Shown here piece by piece: positions 18,401 through 26,965 of a stretch of 64,000 bases of DNA. Position 1 is the stretch's first letter; each line of letters starts with the position of its first letter. Below the pieces are notes generated by a model, which saw only the letters and a list, made by a program, of their open reading frames with translations, was not told the DNA's origin and searched no databases. This DNA comes from Methylomonas sp. (GTDB lineage Bacteria > Pseudomonadota > Gammaproteobacteria > Methylococcales > Methylomonadaceae): contig NZ_JALOBS010000017.1 in NCBI RefSeq assembly GCF_023228165.1, positions 8,999-72,998 of the forward strand. Reading direction: 5' to 3'. The position numbers and the translations under genes are program-made.

Positions 18401-21400
18401 CGCTGAATTCTTCTGGTTTTGCTTTCCGAACTAATCCAGAGTAAATCGCAGGAATCGCGCGCGTTAATTCGGCAAGAGTGAAATACTTTTCTTTGCCCGG
18501 CATTATGGCGTCAGTTTTGTCTTCTACGTATCGCCCAGTAAAGAGTTTTTCGCGCCACTGCTCGGTCAACCAATACAAGGAGCCGATTCTCTCTTTTTCT
18601 TCGAAAGTACTGAGGAAGACTGGATCAACAAATGGACGGAATGTATCAATCCAATAATGAATTTGGTCCAGCATAGACTCCACATACTCCTGAAGTGGTC
18701 CAAATGAAATAATAATGTTCGCTCCATCCAGCGAAACACTAACGAGTTTATTCATTGAGCCGATGAAAGTCGCGAGTGACTCGAAGAAAATGTGTAGCGC
18801 GGCATCATTGCTAACTTGCAGAACTTTATCCATTTTTTCGACATCTTCATCTGCAGCGCCGTTATAGTTCGGAGCAAGTTTTTTGACCAAATCTTCAACA
18901 AAATCAGCTGTGCTTTTATCGATGCCATTGCTGAACAAATTCGCAACTTGGCAGATGAAATCCCTAAAATCTGTATCTGGAGTGCCACCGGTTGGATATT
19001 TTACGCCCTTGAAAATAGATGGATTCGCGACAGCAATCATGTTTATCTCGAATGTTTTCACGATGGTGTACATTGCCGAGAGCATTCCAAGCCCGGTCAT
19101 CACCGTCTCAGAGAACATATAAAGCCGGAATTGGTCCATCTTCGAAACCATGCCACTTCCGCGAATCGCGGATGCCACGAGCTTGAAGCGCTCTTCATCA
19201 TTGCGAGCGTTCACAATACGCGCCTTAGTAGATGCAATCATATTCATCAAACTCGTGCCGCTCTTTTCCGTGATGGCATTCATTCTTGTTATGATATGCG
19301 CGCGGAATTGACGAACGAACTCTTCATTTGTCAATGATTTAACTCCGGTAATTGAAGGCACCTCTTCCGCAGTTCCTCTCTTGTAACGAAGAATAAATCT
19401 ATCCGCCGGCATTTCGCGGTCAAATACGGAAGTTCCATCATCCGGGAGAATATCCTCATATGCGGTTTTCTCATTTACCGCGCTGGTGTGTACCTCGCCA
19501 TAAGTTGTCTCCTTGAGTTGCTGATAAATGTACTGATTGTATGCTTCCTTCTCCACAAGTCCAAGCCGTGAATTCATCTCGTGGACATATTTCTGGATGA
19601 TATCGTGTGCGAGACTGTTAATCGCATACGCCTTTGTTTCACCGAGTTTCGTAACTTCGCCCTCAGATTGGCATTTCTTCGCGGCAGCATTAATCATGCG
19701 GATTGCGATTTTCAGCTCATTTTCAGTCATTGTCTCGAACTTACGTGGACCGAAGCGCAAATGGAAGAAACGGATTAAATCACCAAATACGCCGGCATCG
19801 TCAGTCATCAAGCGCAGAACACCGTTCTTGCCATTTTGCAATGTCATAGTAACGCTTTTCATGTCGTCCAAAAACTTATTATAGAATTGCGCCATCAGCG
19901 GCAAACGGAAATAAAGTTCAGTATAATCAGCCTCGATGTGCGGAATTGCCTCATCTCCACCGCCAGTAATGACGCGAATGGAATTCACGAGAAGTGGATT
20001 AGGGTCTGGTTTGTGAATCATCTCGAATAGTCCGGTTATTGTAAGGACCTTCGCAAGCATTGCCTTAATCAATTCCGAGAATAATTCGCATTCCATCTTT
20101 GGATTAAATACTGACTTGTCCAATCCCTTAAAGTCAAATGGCGTAATTATGCCCTTATTCGCAGATGTGGCATCCGGTTTGTTATCGGCTCCGGTTTTAA
20201 GCCCAATCGCCATCGAGGAATAGACGAGGAAATTGAACAGCGCAACATAAAGCTGTTTCGGCGTCATCAGAGTCTTCGTCTCGGCTGCAGTCATCTTCAT
20301 CTTGCTGCCGAAACGCGAGAATATCGAAATCAAATTCTTCAGCACGCGGAAACCCTCGAAGAATGCCTCCAAATCTGTTTTCACTTTGTCCAAAACAGAT
20401 AATTGATACTCGCCATCCCATGACTTCGGAGTATTTGTCTTGAGCCATTCGTAATAGTGCGTTTTTCCAATATCATCGATTTTTGCCGCTGTATCATTGA
20501 GGCGTTCAAATACCTTCGCGAGATTATCGCCGGCGAATGTATCATGCCATTCCTTGAGCGCCACAATATCGCCAAGCGCGTTTTGGATTTCTGCGATTTC
20601 ACCGGGGTTCTTCATTAGACCGGAAGTAAAATCACGAAGATAAAGGTCCATTGCCTGAACAGCGCGCCAGAAGCCGAGCATCGCGTCGCGATATTCAGTG
20701 ACAAATTTGTTGCGAACATTATCATCCGTCGTGGGATTCTTCGGATTTTCTTTAGCAACCTTGAGAATGTCACTTGCCGCGGTTTCAATCTCATAAACTC
20801 TCTTCGCGACATTCTCGCCAAGGAGAGTTTCGTATTTCTTGTTAAAATCGGCGGTTTCCTCGACCTTGTGGTCAATATTCGACAAGAAATGCGCAACTTT
20901 GACACGATGGTCGAGTAAATTGAGCGATTCCTGAAGCCGCGATGCAATATCGAAACTCATCTTGAACGGCTCATCGAAGCGCGAGAGTGATTTGAATCCG
21001 CCCTCGATTTCATCTCCGCCAGTCCTTCCGAAACGCTCGCGAATATCAGTTTCGAATACCGCAACAGCATTCGTTAATTCGGAAATCGCAGTGCTGACTG
21101 CCTTAATGTATTGCGCCCCGCGAGAATATTCCGGAGTTGTTGCGAGATTATCCAAGAATGCCACCAGCATTTTCATTGTCGCGATGAGGTTATCGCGCTT
21201 TGAGAGCGTCCGCGCGTCAGTGTAGAATCCAGAAAGAATCTGATAGATATCGCCCTTGAACATGCCGACTTCATTGAGACGCCAAATCATTGTGCGCAAT
21301 TCCTCAGTTTTGTCGCCGATTGGAATTTCTTTCCCAACGTGTTTTGCGAGTTCCATAATTGCCATGCTCAACTTCTTAAACACACTTTCGAGGCGATGTC

Positions 21401-23075
21401 CGAATGCAGAAATAACGACTTTCCGCGCTTTAGAGCGCGCATCAACAGCGCGCTCGAATTGCGTTGTTTCCGGCGGCTTTTCCACTGCATCTCCGCCAGT
21501 TGCTACTACATGCGATTCTGCGCATGCGCCAGTGATTTTCGCGCGTATCGCTTCGACAATATCTGGCTTCTTCGCGAAATTCGCGATGAGAAACTCCATT
21601 GCGTCAGTCAAATCCACGATTTCTTCATCGGAAAGTTTCTTGGTGCGGATTATCTCTTCAACGTTCTTATAAATGTCCGCCGGGTCTTGAGATTTTGCGA
21701 ATTCGTCAATCGACATCCCGATTTTCTCAAGTGCGCGCTTATAAATTATGCCCAAATGCGCAGTTGCGTGAATACCTTCCAATATGCCAACGATAATGCT
21801 TCCAAATCCACGCCGTGCTTCTGCCTTTGTCGCATGAGGAATAAGTCCGCTGAGTTTCTTAAACTCCGCGAGATATTTCATGGTATCTTCCTCTGCTTTT
21901 GAAACGCTCGTTGAAAGAATGGTCTCGATTTGCGCAATTTGGCGGCGAATCTCGGAAATAATCATGTCAAAAGTGCTCATCAGGCGTTCTGTATTGAACG
22001 TGACTTTTCCCTTCGCATTCAACTCGTCATTGAATTTCGATTTCCAAGTCTCAAACACATCAAGAAGAACTTTAAGATGCTTTACATTCTTCCTCATTGA
22101 TGCGGAAACCACGTAAAATTCAACAGACATTCCAGTTGCGAGCGAACCGAGCATATCGGAAACACGAATGCACATCTCTTCCGTTGGAAGACCGGGGTCA
22201 ATTATAGTTGTGCCATAAGTCTTATTAATCGCCAGCGCCAAATTCTTGCAAACTTCATCGTGATTCTTATGGTCGAGACGCGTTGCAGGTGGAATCTTCG
22301 CGCGAAGATTCTTCAATTTTTCTTCCGGAGTTGCGCCTTCAACAGGCATTCCGTGCTTAACCAGCAACTCATTTGCGAGCGTTACAAGACGCTCAATAAT
22401 CGCGGTTTTGCGCTCAGCATGCGGCGAACTAATATTAATCGCCAATTCATACATTTCCTTGCGCTTATCGACCGGCTCAGCAGCACCAATTGCCTCGGCA
22501 TACGCATCAGTGCGATAATTATCGCTGATTTCGCCAACAGATTCTTCCCAAGCAGATGCATATCCGCCATTCGCGATATCCGCGGAGACTGCTTCGCCAA
22601 TAACGCGCTGCTTCTCTGATGGCTGCGCGTTTCTATAACGCGAAGAAACATCATTCGCAACTTGGATAAAAGTCCTCTTTAGCATTGCTGCTTGTTCCGG
22701 CTTCAATCCACTACTTGCCAATCCGGAATCTACCATTTGTTCGATTTTCGCCGGGTCGATGATATCCGATTGCAACGCATAAACGACAACTTTCTTTGCG
22801 AGAACTGCAGCAGAACCAAAAGAAATGCCCATCGAACTCAACCTGTCGTACATGCAGCGAATAGCATGAGATGGTCCGCTGTATGCTTTGAGATTATCCT
22901 TCGTTACCCAGACGATATCTTCTCCAACAACACCGCGAGTGTATAGTTTCTTGTCATCCTCGGAAAGCTGCTTATAGGCTTCAGAATTGATGACAAATGC
23001 CTTAGGAATATAATTGGGGCAACTTTTACCCTCTGCCAAAACGCCGACTCTCTGTGCGGAAAGCGAACCTCCCAT
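15453..23075 (-). CDS. pp220 (CP2475L-like): pp220-like core-shell polyprotein, N-myristoylated
   Basis: This 2540-residue protein is close in length to ASFV pp220 (2475). The chosen ATG gives MGGSLS, a classic N-myristoylation signal, and ASFV pp220 is likewise myristoylated; a start 12 codons upstream would bury it. Residues 375-700 share with ASFV pp220, as I remember it, a block around FGSIIVGILEGI...RALEKIGM and another around LSGFYTDARTLSKRDNL. Candidate Gly-Gly-X cleavage sites are NGG/Y (171), ATGG/D (528), RTGG/D (687) and EIEGG/F (693). In ASFV such sites are cut by the pS273R SUMO-like protease to build the core shell under the inner membrane. The divergent neighbour is pp62, as expected. 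Confidence 0.9.
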   Translation of the reverse strand: MGGSLSAQRVGVLAEGKSCPNYIPKAFVINSEAYKQLSEDDKKLYTRGVVGEDIVWVTKDNLKAYSGPSHAIRCMYDRLSSMGISFGSAAVLAKKVVVYALQSDIIDPAKIEQMVDSGLASSGLKPEQAAMLKRTFIQVANDVSSRYRNAQPSEKQRVIGEAVSADIANGGYASAWEESVGEISDNYRTDAYAEAIGAAEPVDKRKEMYELAINISSPHAERKTAIIERLVTLANELLVKHGMPVEGATPEEKLKNLRAKIPPATRLDHKNHDEVCKNLALAINKTYGTTIIDPGLPTEEMCIRVSDMLGSLATGMSVEFYVVSASMRKNVKHLKVLLDVFETWKSKFNDELNAKGKVTFNTERLMSTFDMIISEIRRQIAQIETILSTSVSKAEEDTMKYLAEFKKLSGLIPHATKAEARRGFGSIIVGILEGIHATAHLGIIYKRALEKIGMSIDEFAKSQDPADIYKNVEEIIRTKKLSDEEIVDLTDAMEFLIANFAKKPDIVEAIRAKITGACAESHVVATGGDAVEKPPETTQFERAVDARSKARKVVISAFGHRLESVFKKLSMAIMELAKHVGKEIPIGDKTEELRTMIWRLNEVGMFKGDIYQILSGFYTDARTLSKRDNLIATMKMLVAFLDNLATTPEYSRGAQYIKAVSTAISELTNAVAVFETDIRERFGRTGGDEIEGGFKSLSRFDEPFKMSFDIASRLQESLNLLDHRVKVAHFLSNIDHKVEETADFNKKYETLLGENVAKRVYEIETAASDILKVAKENPKNPTTDDNVRNKFVTEYRDAMLGFWRAVQAMDLYLRDFTSGLMKNPGEIAEIQNALGDIVALKEWHDTFAGDNLAKVFERLNDTAAKIDDIGKTHYYEWLKTNTPKSWDGEYQLSVLDKVKTDLEAFFEGFRVLKNLISIFSRFGSKMKMTAAETKTLMTPKQLYVALFNFLVYSSMAIGLKTGADNKPDATSANKGIITPFDFKGLDKSVFNPKMECELFSELIKAMLAKVLTITGLFEMIHKPDPNPLLVNSIRVITGGGDEAIPHIEADYTELYFRLPLMAQFYNKFLDDMKSVTMTLQNGKNGVLRLMTDDAGVFGDLIRFFHLRFGPRKFETMTENELKIAIRMINAAAKKCQSEGEVTKLGETKAYAINSLAHDIIQKYVHEMNSRLGLVEKEAYNQYIYQQLKETTYGEVHTSAVNEKTAYEDILPDDGTSVFDREMPADRFILRYKRGTAEEVPSITGVKSLTNEEFVRQFRAHIITRMNAITEKSGTSLMNMIASTKARIVNARNDEERFKLVASAIRGSGMVSKMDQFRLYMFSETVMTGLGMLSAMYTIVKTFEINMIAVANPSIFKGVKYPTGGTPDTDFRDFICQVANLFSNGIDKSTADFVEDLVKKLAPNYNGAADEDVEKMDKVLQVSNDAALHIFFESLATFIGSMNKLVSVSLDGANIIISFGPLQEYVESMLDQIHYWIDTFRPFVDPVFLSTFEEKERIGSLYWLTEQWREKLFTGRYVEDKTDAIMPGKEKYFTLAELTRAIPAIYSGLVRKAKPEEFSEVIERIVANDSYAANGGFDRKLQLFEDADVVTNAFDGLLLTGVGAEKFVDLRFVRQIAQFRAANIADDQNDSLLFAFNKMLVLYLKQFYDGGSKRIYDGLTKFAQGALHRYLANPQLTYPNNRPLIYVNNPGIKEIKQLLPTAENFDKNIERIIATIVKNNHFFKGFGLPTDRSTNRPVITGVENMQFRTVSLEYNNGGAFVPASPIKIPNWVAGLLMAWMATDAPSIDELRSKALDLSDAHSKFGPASAFKLKNIVKLLMSSDKHCANKYLSAARGIEQQVSAKVKKIHHLPIFRYAGAYILSQLLDDESTFTGDFSYQGDNHDAYFTIPKAAQAKDDDKERAKIIRGNIPIIADNLVTSAILLNHDKFDDAKSSTPAPISIPSEADFKKVAEQIKPLDNALYSNLPKILTETEIALQAEKEISAVLVLLGVPQEAWHKLGKGGSADEITTILKGNGIQGADNFKSFWANAMTAKPVVTGRINDSHMMQLIAHIQQLKKADAITLGDSTGFNTPITIVLNKEEYANLLQLHDQVKTMQVQKGDSIMNIFDRAVANWKTTQFIPGIDRELLDIIKVNSISSSANAPKMTDVYDNWIRVVLAANNFSKQSNPPNGSAVAKMYVQSMLIPLPKDPLEFLDARQDASYFEAIRLHTTGDFSEYCMLPSNKIREILMMLYKAPDGATAKIDTDGVVNFAHVLARKEFYDEYTKQFGNNGAKQFELMNRALYSFYEQPRENIQSIDDRAIIEIKARIMVVQFALIAAANLLNGKATTFFEHLRTIDCLIKALLPITDPIIYTSKDRFIDCYIRMIAAIYPIVQPDHKNTNVVEILKKVKRAAITEKGKKATLNVSTIMRNVSAVFEDDKDFKWYIGKFRRIFDKFNYQANDDKSISRVCNAVDITEATAFIMWNAKMTLPGRGGDGTPFNYNVGQAGIKLPNLPFKSSTLTDGLRIEGIDKSDVDIVLDLTQDNNAVMSMFDLASIL

Positions 23076-23079
23076 CGCG

Positions 23080-23087
23080 TATATATA
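23080..23087 (-). promoter_or_regulatory. TATATATA box very close to pp220 start
   Basis: The alternating AT box ends about five bases from the myristoylated ATG. This is closer than the 20-30 bases seen for other genes, so the mRNA may have almost no leader or another promoter may be used. Confidence 0.35.
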
Positions 23088-23250
23088 ACCAAAGAACAAA
23101 AAAAGTGACACATTTTAAATCAACCACAAACGAATGTTATTCGCGCGAATAATTTACGCGGTCATTCGCGAAAAACGCGGCAACGGAATTCCGCCGCGCA
23201 AATTGTGCGAAATCCCCAGTTGAATATTTCTTGAAAACATTTTTTTATAA

Positions 23251-23260
23251 TTTATATATA
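23251..23260 (+). promoter_or_regulatory. TTTATATATA promoter
   Basis: This exact TTTATATATA lies 23 bases before the pp62-like ATG. Confidence 0.6.
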
Positions 23261-23282
23261 CGTTCTATACTACTGTCGACAA

Positions 23283-24956
23283 ATGGAGTACGGAGGTGGC
23301 GCAAAAAAAGCATATTGCCGGCTAAGTGATTTCGTCGAAGCGGAATATGTCGAATTTTACAAATTGCTTAAACGGCTATGCCTTGAAGCGACTCTCCGCG
23401 GTCATCGCGATGGCGTAACTGTTTTTATTCCGACAAATGAAACACTCAAGAAGATTGAAAGTCTCGCGGATAGTGTGGAAGAGTCGCAATTCCGCGATGC
23501 AGAAGCGCTGTGTCTCGCACATGTTATTAAGACCAAGATTCAGGGCGCATCGGACGCAATGAGCAAATCTAAGGAAGGAAAGTTATTCAATTCGCAGTAT
23601 CCGCCTCATGCGGTTGTCGTTACAAAGGCAAGCGGCGATGAAATCACATTCGATAATGGCGCCGTTGCGCAGCGCATTCCTCTTATTGATTTTTCGCGCA
23701 AGAATCAATACGCGGCATTTAAGATGCTTTCTGGCGAGATGGTCGTTGGGCATGATGAAGCGGCGCCCGCGTCATCCGCAGTGCCTCGTGTTCGCCGCCG
23801 TCGCAAGGGCGAAGAAGCAGTAGAAAAAGAAGGCAGTTATGAAGTCGTTGCAGAGCAATCGCGGCAATTGCGCTGGCGCATCGCGCTCATTGCGGAAAAC
23901 GAATATCTCGCGGCGATTATGACGCACACCACGAAAATCCATAATCCGCTATTGAAATACACAGCAAGCCTCGTGAAGTACTTGGCGCAGAATTGCCCAT
24001 ATTTTTATTCGCGCGTTTTGCCACTCATCAGTTTCCGCAGATGCGATTTATATATCATTCTTGAGCCGCATGTCTTCCCGAATCGCAATCCAATTATCGA
24101 AGACCAGCACGTAAGCGATTGGTGGAATCAATTCGACGGCGAAATGCAGCAATTCTCAATGGAAGATTACCGCAGTTTTATTTCGAACTGTATTAATGAT
24201 GCCGCGCAGAAAGGTATCGCCGCCGCGATTTACACTGACTCCAAGGATACATTTGAGGCGATAGATAGCGTGAGGCAAAAGCTCATTTCGCAGCCATCAT
24301 TGAGCGGCAATACACTGAATCTGGCGCGCGCAATTCGCGCTGAATATCTTTCCTTTGCGAGGACGAATAGCGCGGATGGAAAAGCAGCAATTTTCCCATC
24401 GGACCTTGCGAAGATATATGGAGAAAAACAATACTTAAAGTTAATTCAGGATGAAGTCCGTTGGCGCACTGAGCGCATTTTTATTCGCCTCGAAGAGGAA
24501 TTCGCGTGGGTTGCATTCAAAGAAGTAATGTCATTCATTGCGTCAATATTGCACGATTATGATGAGACAAACTTTGTAAAGTTCTCGGCATTTGGCGCGG
24601 CAGCAGACGATACTGCAATTCGCGGCGATACTGGCATTCAGCACGAAATGATGCAGTTTGTGAATTCCACGCATTTCCTTTGGATTCCTCGCGCTGATGG
24701 CGAAATTGAGCAAGTCGAAATTCTGTCAACGCCTTTCGCAACTCCGCATTTCATAAATCCGGATAGCGCGCTTTATGATGCGGATAAGGCGCTCAAATTG
24801 TACCACGAACGGTGGTTTGTTCGCGGCGTTCCTGGATTCATGCCGTCATCGGAGAAAATGGCGCGAGTAATGGCGTATCTGAGCGACCCAGAGATAATGA
24901 CACAAATAAAGAAAAGTCATCCGAAAATAGCTGAATTAATGACCGGCGCACAGTAA
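23283..24956 (+). CDS. pp62 (CP530R-like): pp62-like polyprotein (second core-shell precursor)
   Basis: This 557-residue protein parallels ASFV pp62. It has an N-terminal domain with DGVTVFIPTNETLKKI and a C-terminal domain containing HNPLLKYTASLVKYL, YSRVLPLISF and ILEPHVF. The C-terminal region then runs to a FVNSTHFLW block, and I recall equivalents at matching places in ASFV CP530R. In ASFV pp62 is cut into p15, p8 and p35 and joins pp220 products in the core shell. Here the linker between the halves (about residues 160-185) is basic (RVRRRRKG) and has no internal Gly-Gly. The only GGG is at residues 4-6. A TTTATATATA promoter and head-to-head placement with pp220 support late coordinated expression. 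The N-terminal half also looks fasciclin-like. Confidence 0.88.
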   Translation: MEYGGGAKKAYCRLSDFVEAEYVEFYKLLKRLCLEATLRGHRDGVTVFIPTNETLKKIESLADSVEESQFRDAEALCLAHVIKTKIQGASDAMSKSKEGKLFNSQYPPHAVVVTKASGDEITFDNGAVAQRIPLIDFSRKNQYAAFKMLSGEMVVGHDEAAPASSAVPRVRRRRKGEEAVEKEGSYEVVAEQSRQLRWRIALIAENEYLAAIMTHTTKIHNPLLKYTASLVKYLAQNCPYFYSRVLPLISFRRCDLYIILEPHVFPNRNPIIEDQHVSDWWNQFDGEMQQFSMEDYRSFISNCINDAAQKGIAAAIYTDSKDTFEAIDSVRQKLISQPSLSGNTLNLARAIRAEYLSFARTNSADGKAAIFPSDLAKIYGEKQYLKLIQDEVRWRTERIFIRLEEEFAWVAFKEVMSFIASILHDYDETNFVKFSAFGAAADDTAIRGDTGIQHEMMQFVNSTHFLWIPRADGEIEQVEILSTPFATPHFINPDSALYDADKALKLYHERWFVRGVPGFMPSSEKMARVMAYLSDPEIMTQIKKSHPKIAELMTGAQ

Positions 24957-25031
24957 ACGCGCTCGCGCGTAATCGCAATTATTTTTTGCTTCTCATTTTG
25001 AATTACTTCTTTCTACAAAATATAAGAGATA

Positions 25032-25322
25032 ATGTTTCCGTATATAACCTGCTTTTGCGGGAGAGCATTGGGTGATATCTTTGACGTATTTCACGCCGAG
25101 TGCGAAAAGGCATTTCGCGCTGCAATCGCAAAGCAAAGCGGTGACACCAGAGGTGTCACCACAACTGAAACGCCTGATTTCGATATTCATACGTGGTTAA
25201 CAGCGAATGATGGAATGAAAGCTGGGGCTATTCTCGATGCATTAGGCTTAGATATGGTTGATTGTTGCCGTACGCATCTATTGACGCAATGCCAATTCCG
25301 CGAGCAATATTACAAGCGTTGA
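25032..25322 (+). CDS. rpb10 (CP80R-like): RNA polymerase subunit RPB10
   Basis: This 96-residue zinc-bundle subunit of DNA-directed RNA polymerase has an N-terminal CFCG with the following GRALGDIF, and a C-terminal CC pair within LGLDMVDCCRTHLL. This reproduces the C-x-x-C ... C-C layout of RPB10/RpoN. It is about 20 residues longer than typical. The extra material (around SGDTRGVTTT) coincides with a perfect palindrome at 25140-25160, so it looks like an in-frame insertion in a surface loop. The gene lies between pp62 and the SSB, as CP80R does in ASFV. Confidence 0.85.
   Translation: MFPYITCFCGRALGDIFDVFHAECEKAFRAAIAKQSGDTRGVTTTETPDFDIHTWLTANDGMKAGAILDALGLDMVDCCRTHLLTQCQFREQYYKR
25140..25160 (+). 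repeat. Perfect short palindrome inserted in RPB10
   Basis: The arms ggtgacacc and ggtgtcacc, separated by aga, form a 9-bp hairpin with a triloop inside the RPB10 coding sequence. Confidence 0.75.
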
Positions 25323-25332
25323 AGAAGGTGGA

Positions 25333-25391
25333 CTTTCGCGCAATGCCCTCGCTTCGCTCGGGCAATTAGCGCTTCGTCCCCCTTCAACCCC
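25333..25391 (+). repeat. Left 59-bp inverted repeat
   Basis: This copy runs from ctttcgcgcaatgccctcg to the run of C at 25391. It is nearly identical to the reverse complement of 25705-25763. It contains the internal palindrome ccctcgcttcgctcggg. Confidence 0.85.
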
Positions 25392-25704
25392 TATTTTGAG
25401 GTTCATCTTCTTATTTTTTGCGATTATTTTGCCGTTCGCGCAAAGCGCGATAGCCGCGCATAGTTTGTAATGATTTGTATTGTTTCTTCTTAGAATCAAT
25501 GCGAAAAACTATAAACTACTACAAGATAGAAAAATTGCGATACTTTTCCGTAAAGCTGGTAGATTCACGATTTACTCATATTCGCAGAGATTCTCTTTTG
25601 AAACGACTACAAACAAAGCAAACTCTCTGCGCACAATGCGCAAAAGCTCAGCAAAGCCTCTAGTGAGCTTTTATCAAAGAAAAGCTGATTTTTCCTTCTT
25701 TTTG

Positions 25705-25763
25705 GGGGTCGAAGGGGGACGAAGCGCTAAATGCCCGAGCGAAGCGAGGGCATTGCGCGAAAG
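25705..25763 (-). repeat. Right 59-bp inverted repeat
   Basis: This is the reverse-complement partner of 25333-25391, with about two mismatches. Together they could end a roughly 430-base non-autonomous element, or be two independent insertions of one repeat in opposite directions. Confidence 0.85.
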
Positions 25764-25891
25764 CCCCCCTTCTGAAAAAATTGAATTCCATTTTTTGTAA
25801 AGTATATTAGACCCAAAGCTAAATAATCATATACAAGGCGGGCAATATCAGAGCATAAGTCAACTCTTAAAACAACTCTTTATCGAAAAAC

Positions 25892-26845
25892 ATGGCAGCA
25901 ACGGCAACAACTACAGTATCACATTCACCTTCTAAGACTCATATTTTTACTGTTGAAGAAATTCTTAACACTCCGTCCCCATTTAAATTTATCGTGCCGT
26001 CTGCCGAAAGGTTAGCAAAATCGAAATCTCAAGTTAAATTCATTGGAGTATCACTAAACACTCAAGGAAATACACTCGGAAAGGCTGCTCAAAGCGGTTA
26101 TGCATTTATTTCAACTTCATCTGATATAGTTATTTCATCTGGTCCTTGGGAACCAAATAATCCAGAAATTGCTGGAAAGAAAATGGGTCTCGCATGGGCT
26201 TGCTCGATAAGACTCGAGGATGCTGGTGAATTTGGCGTTGCGATGCAGAAGTTCGATACCGAATTTAAAACATTCGTCGCGGAAGACTTACTTAAGCGTG
26301 GAGATTTTCGTAAGAAGTTCGCTGACTCAAAAAAAGGCAGCGTTGTGAAGGAATTCGGCAAAGAGGGAAGCGAATTCAGCGCGATTTCATTCACCGCGAA
26401 TCCCGATGAACCATTTAGCGATAAATCGCCAAATCAAGTAGTCGCAGGAAAGCCAAAAACGACTATTTATGATTGGACAAAGCCAATCCGGGATAAAACT
26501 GGTCAACAAGTTGGATGCGAGATATTCACCCTCGATGGGAAACCGCCCGCGGCTTGTACGATGAGCGCAGATATTGATGAATTTGGAAAACACAAGTGGT
26601 TGCCACGCCCAGATGCAAATTTGCATCTAATTCTCAAGCGCGGAACCATAATTAAGCGTGCGCGTTGGCTGCTCGATGGCATTTCTTGCTCAAATATGGG
26701 GATTCATCCTAAATTATATGCGCAACAGTTATACATCGTACCACCTGTATCGGAAGTGTGTGATGATGAAACTTTCGATAGCACGAAATTCGAAACCACC
26801 GACGAACTTGGTGAAATGCCGAGCGATAGCGCACCGCAGGCATAA
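25892..26845 (+). CDS. CP312R-like: Single-stranded DNA-binding protein, CP312R-like
   Basis: This 317-residue protein has features I recall from ASFV CP312R, an OB-fold ssDNA-binding protein. Near the N-terminus is KTHIFTVEEIL, followed by a beta-rich VKFIGVSLNTQG strand; near the C-terminus is ISCSNMGIHP. Its place just after RPB10 matches the CP80R-CP312R order. The protein is beta-rich with scattered lysines and an acidic, Ser/Thr-rich C-terminal tail, as in many ssDNA-binding proteins. It would protect single-stranded DNA during replication. The assignment rests on short remembered motifs and on gene order. Confidence 0.7.
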   Translation: MAATATTTVSHSPSKTHIFTVEEILNTPSPFKFIVPSAERLAKSKSQVKFIGVSLNTQGNTLGKAAQSGYAFISTSSDIVISSGPWEPNNPEIAGKKMGLAWACSIRLEDAGEFGVAMQKFDTEFKTFVAEDLLKRGDFRKKFADSKKGSVVKEFGKEGSEFSAISFTANPDEPFSDKSPNQVVAGKPKTTIYDWTKPIRDKTGQQVGCEIFTLDGKPPAACTMSADIDEFGKHKWLPRPDANLHLILKRGTIIKRARWLLDGISCSNMGIHPKLYAQQLYIVPPVSEVCDDETFDSTKFETTDELGEMPSDSAPQA

Positions 26846-26926
26846 AGATTCGCCAAACGCGGATGCTTTATAAAAGCATGAATTAATTGGAAACTCATTT
26901 CTTTTTTTGCGCATTCGCACAACATA

Positions 26927-26936
26927 TTTTTTTGAT
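26927..26936 (+). promoter_or_regulatory. TTTTTTTGAT promoter-like motif
   Basis: A near match to TTTTTTTGAA lies 29 bases before the first F-box-like gene. Confidence 0.45.
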
Positions 26937-26965
26937 TTGCTCTCTACTATTAATCAAAGAGCAAT

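Larger units (their letters stand above)
25323..25891. other. Intergenic region holding an inverted-repeat element; no convincing gene
   Basis: This 569-base gap contains two 59-base inverted copies of a GC-rich palindromic sequence with 313 bases between. Short frames starting near 25475-25500 (for example MRKTINYYKIEK) exist, but one runs into the second inverted repeat and none has a promoter. The last 90 bases before the SSB gene are AT-rich leader sequence. Confidence 0.6.

Noticed and set aside
23283..23750. Fasciclin-domain adhesion protein
   Set aside because: The N-terminal VFIPTNETLKKI looks fasciclin-like, but the C-terminal half and the position beside pp220 fit the ASFV pp62 polyprotein better.
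25475..25800. Short plus-strand genes between RPB10 and SSB
   Set aside because: No promoter, composition not like neighbours, and one frame runs through the inverted repeat.
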